47,378 bases of DNA, from contig CALUVM010000015.1 of the NCBI GenBank assembly GCA_944324255.1, positions 1-47,378 of the forward strand, written 5' to 3'. Position 1 is the first letter of the stretch, and each line of letters begins with the position of its first letter. The notes under the pieces were generated by a model. That model was given only the letters and a program-made list of their open reading frames with translations, had not been told where the DNA came from and did not search any database. Position numbers and translations under genes: made by a program. Source of the stretch: Candidatus Gastranaerophilales bacterium. Its GTDB lineage: Bacteria; Cyanobacteriota; Vampirovibrionia; Gastranaerophilales; Gastranaerophilaceae. Below, piece after piece: positions 16,623 to 25,894 of this stretch.

Positions 16623-18416
16623 CTAAATGCTTTTAAATTTAACCAAATCCAATTTACGCATTCTGATATTCTGCGGAGTAATTTCTACAAGCTCATCATC
16701 CCCGATATATTCAAGACAATCTTCCAGAGAAAGTTCTTTATGAGCTTGCAGGGTCACCATAACATCCGCAGTTGCACTTCTCATATTTGTAAGCTTTTTG
16801 GTCTTACAGATATTAACTACTATATCTTGAGATTTATTCCCTTCTCCGATAATCATACCTCTGTAAACCTTGGTTTTCGGAGTGATAAAGAAAACCCCTC
16901 TATCTTCAAATTGAGCAAGAGCATACGGAATAGCTTCGCCCTGTTCATGAGCCAGAATTGAACCGCTTCTCTGTTTCGGAATATCTCCCGCAAATGGTTT
17001 ATACTCATCAAACGTATGGTACATAATACCTTCACCTCTGGTCATACGTATAAACTCGCTTCTAAAACCGATTAAACCTCTTGCCGGAATAGAAAATTTC
17101 ATATGAGTTCTGTTATTTGCACTTTGCATTTCAAGCATTGTAGCCTTTCTGCCTGAGAGTCTGTCAATTGCCGAACCTGCGTATTCTTCCGGAACATCTA
17201 CAATAAGATTTTCAAAAGGTTCGCACTGAACCCCGTCAATTTCTTTATAGATAACTTCCGGTTTGGAAACCTGAAATTCATAACCTTCTCTGCGCATTGT
17301 TTCAATCAAAATTCCGAGGTGAAGTTCCCCTCTTCCGCTTACTCTGAAACAGTCCGTAGAATCTGTTTCCTCTACTCTTAAGCTCACATTCTTTTCAAGT
17401 TCATCAAAAAGACGTTTTCTGAGTTGTCTTGAGGTTACAAATTTACCTTCCTGTCCGGCAAAAGGACTGTCATTTACTGAAAAATTCATCTGAAGAGTCG
17501 GTTCATCAACCTTGATTAACGGAAGCGGATTAATATTATTCACATCACAGAGAGTTTCCCCGATATGAATATCTGAAAAACCGGCAATTCCTACAATGTC
17601 ACCGGCTTCGGCAGATTCAATTTCAACTCTTCCCAAATCTTTAAACCCGAAAAGCTTTGTAATCTTACCTCTCTCAACACTTCCGTCTGCTTTAACCCAG
17701 GCAACCTGTTCTTGTGAAGAAACTTTGCCGTTTGCAATACGTCCGATAACAATTCTACCTACATAATCGTTATAATCAAGAGTTGTAGCCCTGAATTGGA
17801 ACGGTTTCTTAACATCACCGGAAGGTTCCTGAATATTTTCCAAAATACAATCCAAAAGCGGACTTACGTCTTTTCTTTCATCATCAAGATGTTTAATAGC
17901 AAACCCGTTCAAACTGCTCGCATAGATATACGGAAAGTCGATTAAGTCCTCTCTGTCCGTAAGCTCCGTAAATAGGTCAAAAACTTTATCCAGTGTACCG
18001 TCCGGATCTGCAGCAGGTTTATCAATCTTATTTATAACAACAATAATTTTAATTCCCAATTCAAGAGCTTTGGAAAGTACAAACCTCGTCTGCGGCATAG
18101 GACCTTCAGCAGCATCAACAATTAAGAGCGCACCGTCTACCATACCGAGAACACGTTCTACCTCCCCGCCAAAATCGGCGTGACCAGGAGTATCTACAAC
18201 ATTAATCTTTACCCCTTTGTAATTAATAGAAATGTTTTTAGAAAGAATTGTAATTCCTCTTTCTCTTTCTAAATCATTACTGTCAAGAACTCGTTCTTGA
18301 ACATGCTGATTATCTCTAAATACTCCGCTTTGTTTAAGCATACAATCAACCAGAGTCGTTTTGCCATGGTCAACGTGAGCAATTATTGCTATATTTCTGA
18401 TATTTTTCTTATCCAT
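16623..18416 (-). CDS. typA: Ribosome-associated GTPase TypA/BipA
   Basis: BipA is a translational GTPase acting in 50S assembly and stress or low-temperature growth. The 597-aa length is typical. G1 is AHVDHGKT (13-20); the switch region is RGITILSKN, then [16 protein letters not shown] and NKIDKP. The C-terminal BipA-specific domain includes [21 protein letters not shown]. Homologous to lepA at 4.7 kb but distinct. No clear Shine-Dalgarno is visible before the ATG. Confidence 0.97.
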   Translation of the reverse strand: MDKKNIRNIAIIAHVDHGKTTLVDCMLKQSGVFRDNQHVQERVLDSNDLERERGITILSKNISINYKGVKINVVDTPGHADFGGEVERVLGMVDGALLIVDAAEGPMPQTRFVLSKALELGIKIIVVINKIDKPAADPDGTLDKVFDLFTELTDREDLIDFPYIYASSLNGFAIKHLDDERKDVSPLLDCILENIQEPSGDVKKPFQFRATTLDYNDYVGRIVIGRIANGKVSSQEQVAWVKADGSVERGKITKLFGFKDLGRVEIESAEAGDIVGIAGFSDIHIGETLCDVNNINPLPLIKVDEPTLQMNFSVNDSPFAGQEGKFVTSRQLRKRLFDELEKNVSLRVEETDSTDCFRVSGRGELHLGILIETMRREGYEFQVSKPEVIYKEIDGVQCEPFENLIVDVPEEYAGSAIDRLSGRKATMLEMQSANNRTHMKFSIPARGLIGFRSEFIRMTRGEGIMYHTFDEYKPFAGDIPKQRSGSILAHEQGEAIPYALAQFEDRGVFFITPKTKVYRGMIIGEGNKSQDIVVNICKTKKLTNMRSATADVMVTLQAHKELSLEDCLEYIGDDELVEITPQNIRMRKLDLVKFKSI

Positions 18417-18497
18417 TGTTTTTATATTCCATTTTCTCTAGTGTAAGTTCTACACTTATATTGTAAAATTTCAATACTAAAAAGCAAGAGAAATAAA

Positions 18498-18518
18498 AAA
18501 GGTGCCTTGAGCACCTTT
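18498..18518 (-). terminator. Terminator of the accD-accA unit
   Basis: Stem AAAGGTGC (18498-18505) with GCACCTTT (18511-18518), 5-nt loop. Read on the minus strand it is followed by a run of Ts. It lies 11 nt beyond the accA stop. Confidence 0.85.
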
Positions 18519-18528
18519 CTGTTATTTT

Positions 18529-19485
18529 TTATCCTTCAATAAATCTTCCCATTGCACGAAATTTATTATATCTTTGTTCCTTGAGTTCATCAACGGAAAG
18601 CTTATTTAACTCTTTTAACGCCTTGAGGATAGAAGTTTTCATACTTTCAGCGGTTGTCTTATAATCCGCATGCGCTCCTCCCAGAGGTTCCGGAATTTCT
18701 TCATCAATAATTCCGAGTTCCAGCAAGTCTTTTGAAGTAATTTTAAGTGCTTCAGCAGCTTCTGCATACATAGAAGCATCTCTCCAGAGAATAGAAGCAC
18801 AGCCTTCCGGAGAAATAACCGTATAATAAGCGTGCTCAAGCATCATAACTCTATCCGCTACGGCAAGCCCTAATGCTCCTCCGCTGCAGCCTTCTCCGGT
18901 TATAATAGCAACTATAGGGACGGTGAGTTTTGACATTTCTCTTAAATTAACCGCAATAGCAGAACCCTGTCCGGTTTCTTCAGCCTTAATCCCCGGATAC
19001 GCACCCGGTGTATCAATTAAAGTAACAACAGGAATCTTAAACTTGTCTGCATGTTTAAAAAGTCTTAAAGCCTTTCTGTAACCTTGAGGCTGCGGCATAC
19101 CAAAATTATATTCCAGATTTTCTTTTGTGGTTTTACCTTTTTGAATACCGATTATCATAACCGGCTTGCCGTCTATTTTAGCAAGACCGCCTATAATAGC
19201 TCTGTCATCCGTGCCTTCTCTGTCACCGTGAAGCTCAATAAAATCTTCGCACATTAACTCAACAAAGTCCAAAAATTTCGGTCTTTCCTGATGTCTTGCG
19301 ATTTGTAGTTTTTGTGAAGGTTTCAATTTTGAATACAACTCCTTTTTGTAATCTTGAGCCTGTTTCTCGAAATCCTGAATTTGTGCCTCCAAATCCATTC
19401 CGGAATCTTCACTCATTTTCTTTAGTTCATCTATTTTTTTCTGTATTTCAACTATAGGTTTTTCAAAATCTAAAACTATAGACAT
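18529..19485 (-). CDS. accA: Acetyl-CoA carboxylase carboxyltransferase subunit alpha
   Basis: AccA and AccD together transfer the carboxyl group from biotin to acetyl-CoA, making malonyl-CoA for fatty acid synthesis. The 318-aa length and motifs fit: FDELHGDR-type segment (IELHGDREGTDDRAIIGG), PQPQGYRKALRLF, DTPGAYPGIKAEETGQ, and the oxyanion region GEGCSGGALGLAVADRVMMLEHAYYTVISPEGCASILWRD. It follows accD by 4 nt, with GGAG before its ATG, so the two subunits are made together. Confidence 0.98.
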   Translation of the reverse strand: MSIVLDFEKPIVEIQKKIDELKKMSEDSGMDLEAQIQDFEKQAQDYKKELYSKLKPSQKLQIARHQERPKFLDFVELMCEDFIELHGDREGTDDRAIIGGLAKIDGKPVMIIGIQKGKTTKENLEYNFGMPQPQGYRKALRLFKHADKFKIPVVTLIDTPGAYPGIKAEETGQGSAIAVNLREMSKLTVPIVAIITGEGCSGGALGLAVADRVMMLEHAYYTVISPEGCASILWRDASMYAEAAEALKITSKDLLELGIIDEEIPEPLGGAHADYKTTAESMKTSILKALKELNKLSVDELKEQRYNKFRAMGRFIEG

Positions 19486-19489
19486 TTTT

Positions 19490-20365
19490 CTATACTCCGT
19501 GCATATCTAAAATATTGGCAAGTGTTTTTCTCAGGTTCTTTCTTTTGGAAACAATATCAACCTGACCGTATTTAAGCAGGTATTCCGCAGTCTGGAAATC
19601 AGAAGGGAGTTTTTGCCTGATTGTTTGTTCAATAACTCTTCTTCCGGCAAATCCGATTCTTGCACCCTGTTCTGCAATAATAATATCGCCTAAAGTGCCA
19701 AAACTGGCAGTAATTCCGCCGAAAGTCGGCTCCGTAAGTAAATTAATATACAGAATTCCGGCTTCATCAAGTTTTCCGACAGCACAGGAAGTTTTAGCCA
19801 TCTGCATTAAGCTTAAAGCACTTTCCTGCATTCTTGCACCGCCGGATGATGTCACCGCAAGCATAGGAATCTTAAGTGCAAGGGCTTTTTCCATTATTCT
19901 TGTAACTTTTTCACCTACAACACTGCCCATTGAACCGCCCATATAATCAAAATCCATTACGGCAGCTGCAATTTTATGCCCCTCAATCTTGCCTAAACCT
20001 GTAATTACAGCCTCATCCAAACCTGTTTTTGAGTGAGCTTTCTTTAATCTTTCAGCATAAGATTCCGTATCCACAAAATTTAAAGGATCTGTCGGAAGAA
20101 CATTTTTAAATAATTCTTCAAAAGAACCTTCATCAAATAACTGGGCAATTCTTGTTTTTGCATTTATTCTAAAATGATAGTCACAATGCGGACAAACCAT
20201 TAAGTTTTCTTCCAGCTCGCTTTTTAATATCTGTGAATCACAGTGAACACATTTTACCCATAGACCGGAGGCATTTTCTTCAATACCTTTCATATCTTTG
20301 GCTCTGCGTTCTATTTGAGCCTGTTTTCTTTTATCAAACCATTCTTGAATCGTCATATTCCACAT
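19490..20365 (-). CDS. accD: Acetyl-CoA carboxylase carboxyltransferase subunit beta
   Basis: The 291-aa protein has the four-Cys zinc ribbon (CVHCDSQ...CPHCDYHF, about 39-62) and the crotonase-like CT domain (GGSMGSVVGEKVTR, SSGGARMQESALSLMQM, EPTFGGITASFGTLGDI). The start is uncertain: ATG 20365 gives MWNMTIQEWFDKR, while ATG 20356 begins at MTIQEWF, the usual AccD N-terminus. An inverted repeat (20367-20383) lies just upstream and may regulate translation or transcription. Operon with accA. Confidence 0.97.
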   Translation of the reverse strand: MWNMTIQEWFDKRKQAQIERRAKDMKGIEENASGLWVKCVHCDSQILKSELEENLMVCPHCDYHFRINAKTRIAQLFDEGSFEELFKNVLPTDPLNFVDTESYAERLKKAHSKTGLDEAVITGLGKIEGHKIAAAVMDFDYMGGSMGSVVGEKVTRIMEKALALKIPMLAVTSSGGARMQESALSLMQMAKTSCAVGKLDEAGILYINLLTEPTFGGITASFGTLGDIIIAEQGARIGFAGRRVIEQTIRQKLPSDFQTAEYLLKYGQVDIVSKRKNLRKTLANILDMHGV

Positions 20366-20366
20366 C

Positions 20367-20383
20367 CGGTCAAGACTTGACCG
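20367..20383. promoter_or_regulatory. Operator-like inverted repeat at the accD start
   Basis: CGGTCAAG (20367-20374) and CTTGACCG (20376-20383) flank one central base. It lies just upstream of the accD start codon, where a bound protein or mRNA hairpin could control expression. It does not resemble FapR or FabT sites. Confidence 0.45.
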
Positions 20384-20566
20384 TTCCTTTCCCTAATAAA
20401 ATGCGATTGGCATAAATCAATTTTACATCAAAAATTTTATTAGGGGAATATTTTCATAAAATTGTTACGTTTGTATGAAAAATTAACGAAAAAATCCCTC
20501 CTTAACTATAATTTTTCTGCCGCAAAACTCCGATAATTAAAGGATGAAAAAGTGTATTATACAAGT

Positions 20567-20572
20567 TATAAT
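20567..20572 (+). promoter_or_regulatory. Probable -10 box of the lipoprotein operon
   Basis: TATAAT 32 nt before the ATG at 20604. A good -35 is not obvious. The ribosome binding site CGGAGGG lies at about 20591-20597. Confidence 0.45.
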
Positions 20573-20603
20573 AAAGTTGTAATCCTAATCCGGAGGGTTT
20601 TTT

Positions 20604-20849
20604 ATGAACAGAATACCTCTTTTTGTAACGTGTATACTTATAAGCAGTATTCTCCTTTGCGCATGCGAAGTAAAAACAGATACCCCTATGATTAAGGCAA
20701 AACGCAGACTTGCAGAATACCTTCCGTCAGAAGAACAGCAAAAACCCGCAGGTACCGTAGATTTAAGCGAAGGTCCCAAGCTGCGGTATGATGCACATTT
20801 TGGACCAAAAGATTTGAATTTCGATATTAAGATTGTTGACCCTTATTAG
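20604..20849 (+). CDS. Small predicted lipoprotein, unknown
   Basis: The 81-aa product has a signal sequence and lipobox (ILLCAC; lipidated Cys about residue 21), so it should be anchored to a membrane from the periplasmic side. The mature part is about 60 aa, charged, with no known domain (RLAEYLPSEEQQKPAG and GPKLRYDAHFGPKDLNF). A CGGAGGG ribosome binding site is present. The next gene starts 6 nt after its stop, so they are likely co-expressed. Confidence 0.75.
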   Translation: MNRIPLFVTCILISSILLCACEVKTDTPMIKAKRRLAEYLPSEEQQKPAGTVDLSEGPKLRYDAHFGPKDLNFDIKIVDPY

Positions 20850-20855
20850 AATATT

Positions 20856-21218
20856 ATGGATGATACCGCAAACAGAAAATTTATAGGCAGACTTGTTTAT
20901 CAGGTATTAACCGGACAAAAATGTGTGCGGGAAGCAATTAAGCTGTTCCCTGAAACAAAAGACAGAAATATTATATGCGCATATCACGCTCTTGTGCATT
21001 ATGAGGCTGATGAAGATATCAGATACCACGATATAGAGTACAGGGAAGCTCAAGATGAGTATTTGGAATATATTGCACAAACTTTGAGCGAAGGAAAAAT
21101 TCTGCCCAAAAATATTATTGATGAGTATTCTCCTTACTACCGCGGAATTGCAACCCGCTGGCAGGATGGCTGGAAAGGGGCTTTGCATGAGTTTTTGAGA
21201 TTTATTAATATAAAATAA
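20856..21218 (+). CDS. Conserved-looking helical protein, unknown
   Basis: The 120-aa product is not recognised. It looks like an all-helical soluble protein: KFIGRLVYQVLTGQKCVREAIKLF, then an acidic Tyr-rich helix (DIEYREAQDEYLEYIAQTL), ending WQDGWKGALHEFLRF. There is no Shine-Dalgarno, and the start lies 6 nt after the lipoprotein stop, which suggests translational coupling. Confidence 0.65.
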   Translation: MDDTANRKFIGRLVYQVLTGQKCVREAIKLFPETKDRNIICAYHALVHYEADEDIRYHDIEYREAQDEYLEYIAQTLSEGKILPKNIIDEYSPYYRGIATRWQDGWKGALHEFLRFINIK

Positions 21219-21235
21219 TCTCTATTACTTTATGT

Positions 21236-21241
21236 TATAAT
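21236..21241 (+). promoter_or_regulatory. Extended -10 promoter of the phosphohexomutase gene
   Basis: TATGTTATAAT (TGn plus TATAAT) 30 nt upstream of the ATG at 21272, with GAGGAG as ribosome binding site. This suggests the mutase-gtrA-rnhB genes can be transcribed separately from the lipoprotein pair. Confidence 0.55.
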
Positions 21242-21271
21242 AAATATTATTTTAGATGAGGAGAAAATATT

Positions 21272-23536
21272 ATGAATAAGAGAGTTCCTGGCTGTGACTT
21301 GGAAAAAGAGTTGTTTAAAAATGTGTTTGATAAAACACCGGAATATATAAAAAATTTAAATTTATTTGATTTTGATAATGAAAATGAGTTTACTTTTAAA
21401 CTTAAAAAAGAACATCTTTATCCTTATGATGACAATACAAATCCTGAAGGATTGAATCTTCTTGACTGGTTCAAAAATTACTCAAAAGAAGCAAAGGTTT
21501 CGACTGCCGGAATCAGAGGTCCTCAGAATATATTATTTCCACAGGATACAAGATTTCCGATTAACCTTGTAGGTATTATTCTTGCAACTCTTGCCAAAGC
21601 TCTTGTTGCAAGAGAAAAATATGAAGGGAAAGAGATTATAAAACTTGCCGGCTCAGAAGTCCGTTATAATTCCGGATTATATCTTGATGCAATAGCAAGA
21701 ATTCAAGCTGCGCAGGGAATAAAAACTCTTACTCCGGTCGAGAGAAAAACTATTCCTATCTGGCTTGCTTCATTTCTGGCTTTCAAACTCGACCTTGTAG
21801 GCGGAGAATATATTACTTCAAGCCACGGAATTTCTGTAAAAACAGCAACCAAAGACCTGAACTCTCAGGGAAGCCAATACCTTCCGGAAGAATCTCTGGA
21901 ATTTGTTAACAAAATTCAGCAAATTTTTGACGAAACAGAAAAAAACGGTTATTACGAAATCAGAGTCGCAGCTAAAAATAACCCGCTAATTGACGAAGAG
22001 ATTATGAAAAAGCTTAATGACGGTATTGATTTATATGTAGATTACCTGAAATCCGGCGTGGCTCAGAATCTTGACGGATTAAAGAAAATAAAGTCTAAAA
22101 TTGTTATAGAATGTGTAGGCGGTTGTGCATACAGAACTCTGAGCAGAGTACTTGAAAAACTCGGGGTTGCTGACAAATATATTTGGCACAATACCGAAGA
22201 AGATCCTTTCTTCCATTCTATCGGGAAATCAGATACTGACCCTAAAGGAAACAAAGTATTTTATGATTATTCTGTTGATGCAACCGTTATTGCCAAAAGA
22301 CCTGACGGAGAAAAATATTTCCCTGTTATAGAATCTATTCATTATGAAGAATTTTTGAAAGATTCCCCGCTCGGAACTATTGTTCTTATAACAGACCCTG
22401 ACCATGACAGACTGACCGTCTGTCAGATTGAAGCGGCAGGAAATACCCCGACGCTTGATGAGTACGGAATATCATATATTCAGCTCGATGAAGAAAGAAT
22501 TTTAACTGTCTATACCGCTAATCAGGCATTTTTAATGCTTATGAATTACAGAGCAAAACAGTTGAAAACACAAGGTAAGTTCAAAGACCATCCAAGATTT
22601 ATGATAAAAACAACCGCATCAGCTCTCAGCTGGGATGAATGGGCAAAACATCACGGAATTAAAGTTGTTAATGTTCCTGTAGGGTTTAAAGAAATTGCCA
22701 ATATTATGAAAAAGGTTGAACTTCAGATAAGAGAAAACCCTGATAAAAACGTTTTTGTGGATGATGTATTCGGAAATACCATTAATCTCGGTGTACAGCC
22801 AAGACTTATTTTTGGCGGCGAAGAATCCGGCGGTATGATTATGGGGCCGGAAGAACTAATCGAATCCTTAGCCGGACGAAAAGCCGTAGCTATGAGAGAA
22901 AAGAGTGCAACAGAAGCCATTATTGTAGCCTCTGCTCTTGCAGCAAGACTGGAAGAGGATAATAAAACTCTTTCTGAATATTTAATAGAAATATTTGAGG
23001 AAAATAATATCATTGCCAAATATGATGTGCGTGAAGATATTTCTTACTACAACGAATCCGAACCTGATATTGAAAAGCTCAAACTTGCTAAAATTGAAGG
23101 AGAAAAGAAAAGAACAAAAAATGATTTATTCTATCTTTCACTTGCTATTGGAATCAGAGAAAATCTCGCAAGCCTTGATGCGGTGAAAAAAGTTCTTAAC
23201 AGTTCGTTTGCGGAATTATCGTTTGATAATCTGACAGCAGTTAAGTTTGTAGGGGATGGAACTTATCTTGAATTTACGGATAAATATGTTGAAATCCGCC
23301 CTTCCGGAACCGATGCCAAAACAAAAGCCTATGCAGGCGGAGAAAACCTTGAGGAGATTTCAAAATTTGCCAGAGTGCTCGGAAACTATTCAGGAGAAAG
23401 AACTGAACTTCATAAAGAACTTATAGCGGATGAACTTTACGAAAACTCTAAAGATATTGCACTTAAATATTATCTGGAGTTTGTGGATAAAGGGGCTGAT
23501 ACTCAGGACTTTGTTATTCCTGAATACAAATTTTAA
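21272..23536 (+). CDS. Phosphohexomutase (phosphoglucomutase/phosphomannomutase family)
   Basis: The 754-aa protein is long for the family (usual 450-600). Conserved motifs are modified: active-site serine loop TSSHGIS (S184 probable), metal loop DPDHDR (375-380; usually DGDGDR), sugar loop GGEESGG (about 515) and phosphate loop RPSGTDAKTK (from about 676). All four domains are therefore present. It probably interconverts hexose 1- and 6-phosphates for glycogen or cell-surface sugars. A GtrA-like gene starts 3 nt after its stop. Confidence 0.88.
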   Translation: MNKRVPGCDLEKELFKNVFDKTPEYIKNLNLFDFDNENEFTFKLKKEHLYPYDDNTNPEGLNLLDWFKNYSKEAKVSTAGIRGPQNILFPQDTRFPINLVGIILATLAKALVAREKYEGKEIIKLAGSEVRYNSGLYLDAIARIQAAQGIKTLTPVERKTIPIWLASFLAFKLDLVGGEYITSSHGISVKTATKDLNSQGSQYLPEESLEFVNKIQQIFDETEKNGYYEIRVAAKNNPLIDEEIMKKLNDGIDLYVDYLKSGVAQNLDGLKKIKSKIVIECVGGCAYRTLSRVLEKLGVADKYIWHNTEEDPFFHSIGKSDTDPKGNKVFYDYSVDATVIAKRPDGEKYFPVIESIHYEEFLKDSPLGTIVLITDPDHDRLTVCQIEAAGNTPTLDEYGISYIQLDEERILTVYTANQAFLMLMNYRAKQLKTQGKFKDHPRFMIKTTASALSWDEWAKHHGIKVVNVPVGFKEIANIMKKVELQIRENPDKNVFVDDVFGNTINLGVQPRLIFGGEESGGMIMGPEELIESLAGRKAVAMREKSATEAIIVASALAARLEEDNKTLSEYLIEIFEENNIIAKYDVREDISYYNESEPDIEKLKLAKIEGEKKRTKNDLFYLSLAIGIRENLASLDAVKKVLNSSFAELSFDNLTAVKFVGDGTYLEFTDKYVEIRPSGTDAKTKAYAGGENLEEISKFARVLGNYSGERTELHKELIADELYENSKDIALKYYLEFVDKGADTQDFVIPEYKF

Positions 23537-23538
23537 AT

Positions 23539-23973
23539 ATGGGAATGTTAATAAAAAGAATAAAGAATTACTGGTTTAATCTCTCCGATAAAATAAGATT
23601 TCTTTTTATCGGCGGGATTAATGCCGGAATTTCCTATATTATTTATTCTTTTTCCGTATTTATATTAGGAGAACATGCATATCAAATTTCTCTTGCTATT
23701 GCCTGGATAATCTCTTCAATTACTTCTTTTACAACTCAAAGATTATTTGTGTTTAATGTTCCGGGAAATATTTTTAAACAATATCTTAAATGCTGCACAA
23801 CATGGGTTTTCAGTTATTTAATAAACGCTTTCTTTCTGGAACTGTTTGTACAAAAATTACATATAAATGTTTATCTTGCACAAATAGCAGCAACTCTTAT
23901 TGCAGCAGCCTTTACTTATGTATTATTTAAAAAATTCGCTTTCAGGAGAAAAAAACATGAATCAGCTGTTTAA
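23539..23973 (+). CDS. GtrA-family membrane protein
   Basis: GtrA-like proteins are small four-helix membrane proteins tied to flipping or transferring polyprenyl-linked sugars in surface-glycan synthesis. The 144-aa product has four hydrophobic helices and the family opening (KIRFLFIGGINAGISYIIYS) and second-helix (AWIISSITSFTTQRLFVF) signatures. It starts 2 nt after the mutase stop and overlaps rnhB by 17 nt. Confidence 0.88.
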   Translation: MGMLIKRIKNYWFNLSDKIRFLFIGGINAGISYIIYSFSVFILGEHAYQISLAIAWIISSITSFTTQRLFVFNVPGNIFKQYLKCCTTWVFSYLINAFFLELFVQKLHINVYLAQIAATLIAAAFTYVLFKKFAFRRKKHESAV

Positions 23974-24583
23974 TTTTGATAAACAATTCAATTCACCTGT
24001 AACAGGGACAGATGAAGCAGGGCGGGGACCTGCAGCGGGAGGTGTTTATGCTGCAGCTGTTTATTTCGATAAAGTAACGGAAGGGCTGGTTAAAGACTTA
24101 GAGATTCTTAACGATTCAAAAAAATTAACACCCAAAAAGCGGGAATCAATTTACGATATTATTAAGAATAATACTGTTAACGAAATTGTTTGTGTAGAAG
24201 TAGATGAGATTGAAACAATTAATATTCTAAACTCTTCGCTCAAAGCTATGAAGCTTGCCTGTGAAGGAGTTATAAAAAAGACCGGAATCGAAGGCTTAAC
24301 TCTGGTTGACGGTAATAAACTGATAAAAGACTATGCTTATCCTCAAAAATACATAATAAAAGGTGATTCTTTATCTGCATCCATTGCTGCAGCAAGTATT
24401 TTAGCCAAAGTCACACGGGACAGATACATGCAAAAGCTTGATGAAGAATATCCTATGTACAACTGGCGCAAAAATGCCGGATACTTAACGGCAGAACATA
24501 TTAAAGCTATTGATAAATACGGCTTAACTAAGTATCATAGACCTTCTTTTTTAAGAAAACATTTTGAAAAAACCGGAGTCTAA
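23957..24583 (+). CDS. rnhB: Ribonuclease HII
   Basis: RNase HII removes ribonucleotides from DNA and RNA primers. The 208-aa product has DEAGRGPAAG (19-28), LNDSKKLTPKKRE, LVDGN and the GDSLSASIAAASILAKVTRDR block; the acidic catalytic residues D19, E20, D in VDGN and D in TRDR are in place. AGGAG precedes the ATG at 23957. The frame is open upstream to 23900 but the shorter start matches the family N-terminus. Confidence 0.96.
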   Translation: MNQLFNFDKQFNSPVTGTDEAGRGPAAGGVYAAAVYFDKVTEGLVKDLEILNDSKKLTPKKRESIYDIIKNNTVNEIVCVEVDEIETINILNSSLKAMKLACEGVIKKTGIEGLTLVDGNKLIKDYAYPQKYIIKGDSLSASIAAASILAKVTRDRYMQKLDEEYPMYNWRKNAGYLTAEHIKAIDKYGLTKYHRPSFLRKHFEKTGV

Positions 24584-24600
24584 GTTTCGGTTTTTCAAAA
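24562..24600. terminator. Bidirectional terminator between rnhB and pseudopilin gene
   Basis: Stem TTTTGAAAAAACCG (24562-24575) pairs with CGGTTTTTCAAAA (24588-24600), one A unpaired. It overlaps the rnhB 3' end and serves two convergent genes. Confidence 0.75.
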
Positions 24601-24607
24601 ATATCTT

Positions 24608-25660
24608 TTATTCCTCTGCTGATTCTGAATCCGGAATTAAGGTGCAGGATGGATCATAGTCATACATATTAGTACCGACTATATTTAATTGATAACCTTC
24701 CGGACATTTTATATTAGGTTCAAGCGGTCTGCAAGATGCATTTGATAGCCTCGTCCAACCGGAAGGACAACTACAATACCACGAAATACCTTTTGTGCAC
24801 TGCGGGTCAGGAATACCGCATGTAAAATGATCCGATGGCGGCAGCCAATCATACGGACAGGTAACAGTAGGGTCAACTCTGCTTGGTTTTTCCGGCTCAG
24901 GTTCCGGTTCAGGCTCCGGCGTCGATTGAGATTTAGTAATTAATTCCGGAGAAACAGCCCATTCATCAGGAATTGAAGATAATAGTGCACCTTCAGGTGT
25001 TATATCTGTTTTACGCCAGTTCATTCGTGTTTTAAGATATTCTTGTCCCATCGGATCAGATGGTATTACATGTCCGTCGCCGGTTATTATAAATTTAAAT
25101 CTATCAGGTGCTTTACATTTTTTTGAATCATATAAACAGTTATTACCTTTCTCACCATTTAAATCAACATAAATATCTGTTTGATAATTTGTTTGTCCAT
25201 CTGTTTCCGTACCTACTACAAATTGTACGCCTTTATTTGTTGTAAATGACGGAGTGCTGAATATAGTATCTGAATAAGTAATTGTACCTTTTTGACAAGA
25301 TACTTCGCTCTCCAGTGACTGCGGGAAAAACTCTGATAATACTTCACACAATTTAGTTTCATCACCGCCATATTTTTTAAGGTTCCCGTTTTCATCTTTG
25401 CCTATTGTTACTTCTTCAAGATTAAACAATGGTGCCTTGTTATATGAATATGTAAAATTACTATCCGTCAACGGATATATTGCTTGATTTGATGCTATTT
25501 CCCTTATTGTTTCAACTAATGTATAATATGTTTTTACATATGTGGCTTTTATACCATCAGGCTTATATTTATTAGCAAGCGGTAATAATATCGCTGCTAA
25601 TATACCGATAATTCCCAGACATATAAGAATTTCAGCTAATGTATAGCCCTGTTTTTTCAT
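24608..25660 (-). CDS. Type IV pseudopilin-like protein with Cys-rich C-terminal module
   Basis: The 350-aa protein has a class III prepilin signal (MKKQG|YTLAEILICLGIIGILAAILLPLA): peptidase cleavage after G5, Tyr in place of the common Phe, Glu at mature position 5. A pseudopilin head follows (conserved-type segment DIYVDLNGEKGNNCLYDSKK). An EPEPEPEPE linker (about residue 255) joins a C-terminal Cys-rich domain (CPYDWLPP...CGIPDPQC...WYCSCPSGW). It probably belongs to a minor-pilin or secretion filament. No assembly genes are nearby. AGGAGAATT precedes its ATG. An operator-like palindrome lies 28 nt upstream. Confidence 0.85.
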   Translation of the reverse strand: MKKQGYTLAEILICLGIIGILAAILLPLANKYKPDGIKATYVKTYYTLVETIREIASNQAIYPLTDSNFTYSYNKAPLFNLEEVTIGKDENGNLKKYGGDETKLCEVLSEFFPQSLESEVSCQKGTITYSDTIFSTPSFTTNKGVQFVVGTETDGQTNYQTDIYVDLNGEKGNNCLYDSKKCKAPDRFKFIITGDGHVIPSDPMGQEYLKTRMNWRKTDITPEGALLSSIPDEWAVSPELITKSQSTPEPEPEPEPEKPSRVDPTVTCPYDWLPPSDHFTCGIPDPQCTKGISWYCSCPSGWTRLSNASCRPLEPNIKCPEGYQLNIVGTNMYDYDPSCTLIPDSESAEE

Positions 25661-25687
25661 ATAATTCTCCTAATATTTTAATTTTTA

Positions 25688-25709
25688 CAACATAATTACA
25701 ATTATGTTG
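25688..25709. promoter_or_regulatory. Palindrome copy 1, upstream of the pseudopilin gene
   Basis: CAACATAATT (25688-25697) and AATTATGTTG (25700-25709), perfect arms, 2-nt centre. It is 28 nt upstream of the pseudopilin ATG. A near-identical copy lies at 25895-25920. Confidence 0.65.
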
Positions 25710-25761
25710 AACTTTGACTATAATACCATATGTTTATTGACTTGTACAGTAAATTGTAAAA

Positions 25762-25852
25762 GTGAAGCCGGTCGGGGATGTTTCTTCCCTCAAACACGCT
25801 CCCGGCTTCGCCTCCCGCTATCGTTTCGTGAAAAAACACCCCTCCGCTTCAC
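25762..25852. repeat. GC-rich 91-bp insertion-like element
   Basis: A locally GC-rich patch in very AT-rich DNA, starting GTGAAGCCGGTCGGGG and ending CCCCTCCGCTTCAC, which are imperfect inverted repeats of one another (GTGAAGC/GCTTCAC perfect). No gene. It lies between the two palindrome copies and may be a small dispersed repeat. Confidence 0.5.
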
Positions 25853-25894
25853 CAGATTCTGAAACCCTTACATAAACTCCATTTCATATATTTA

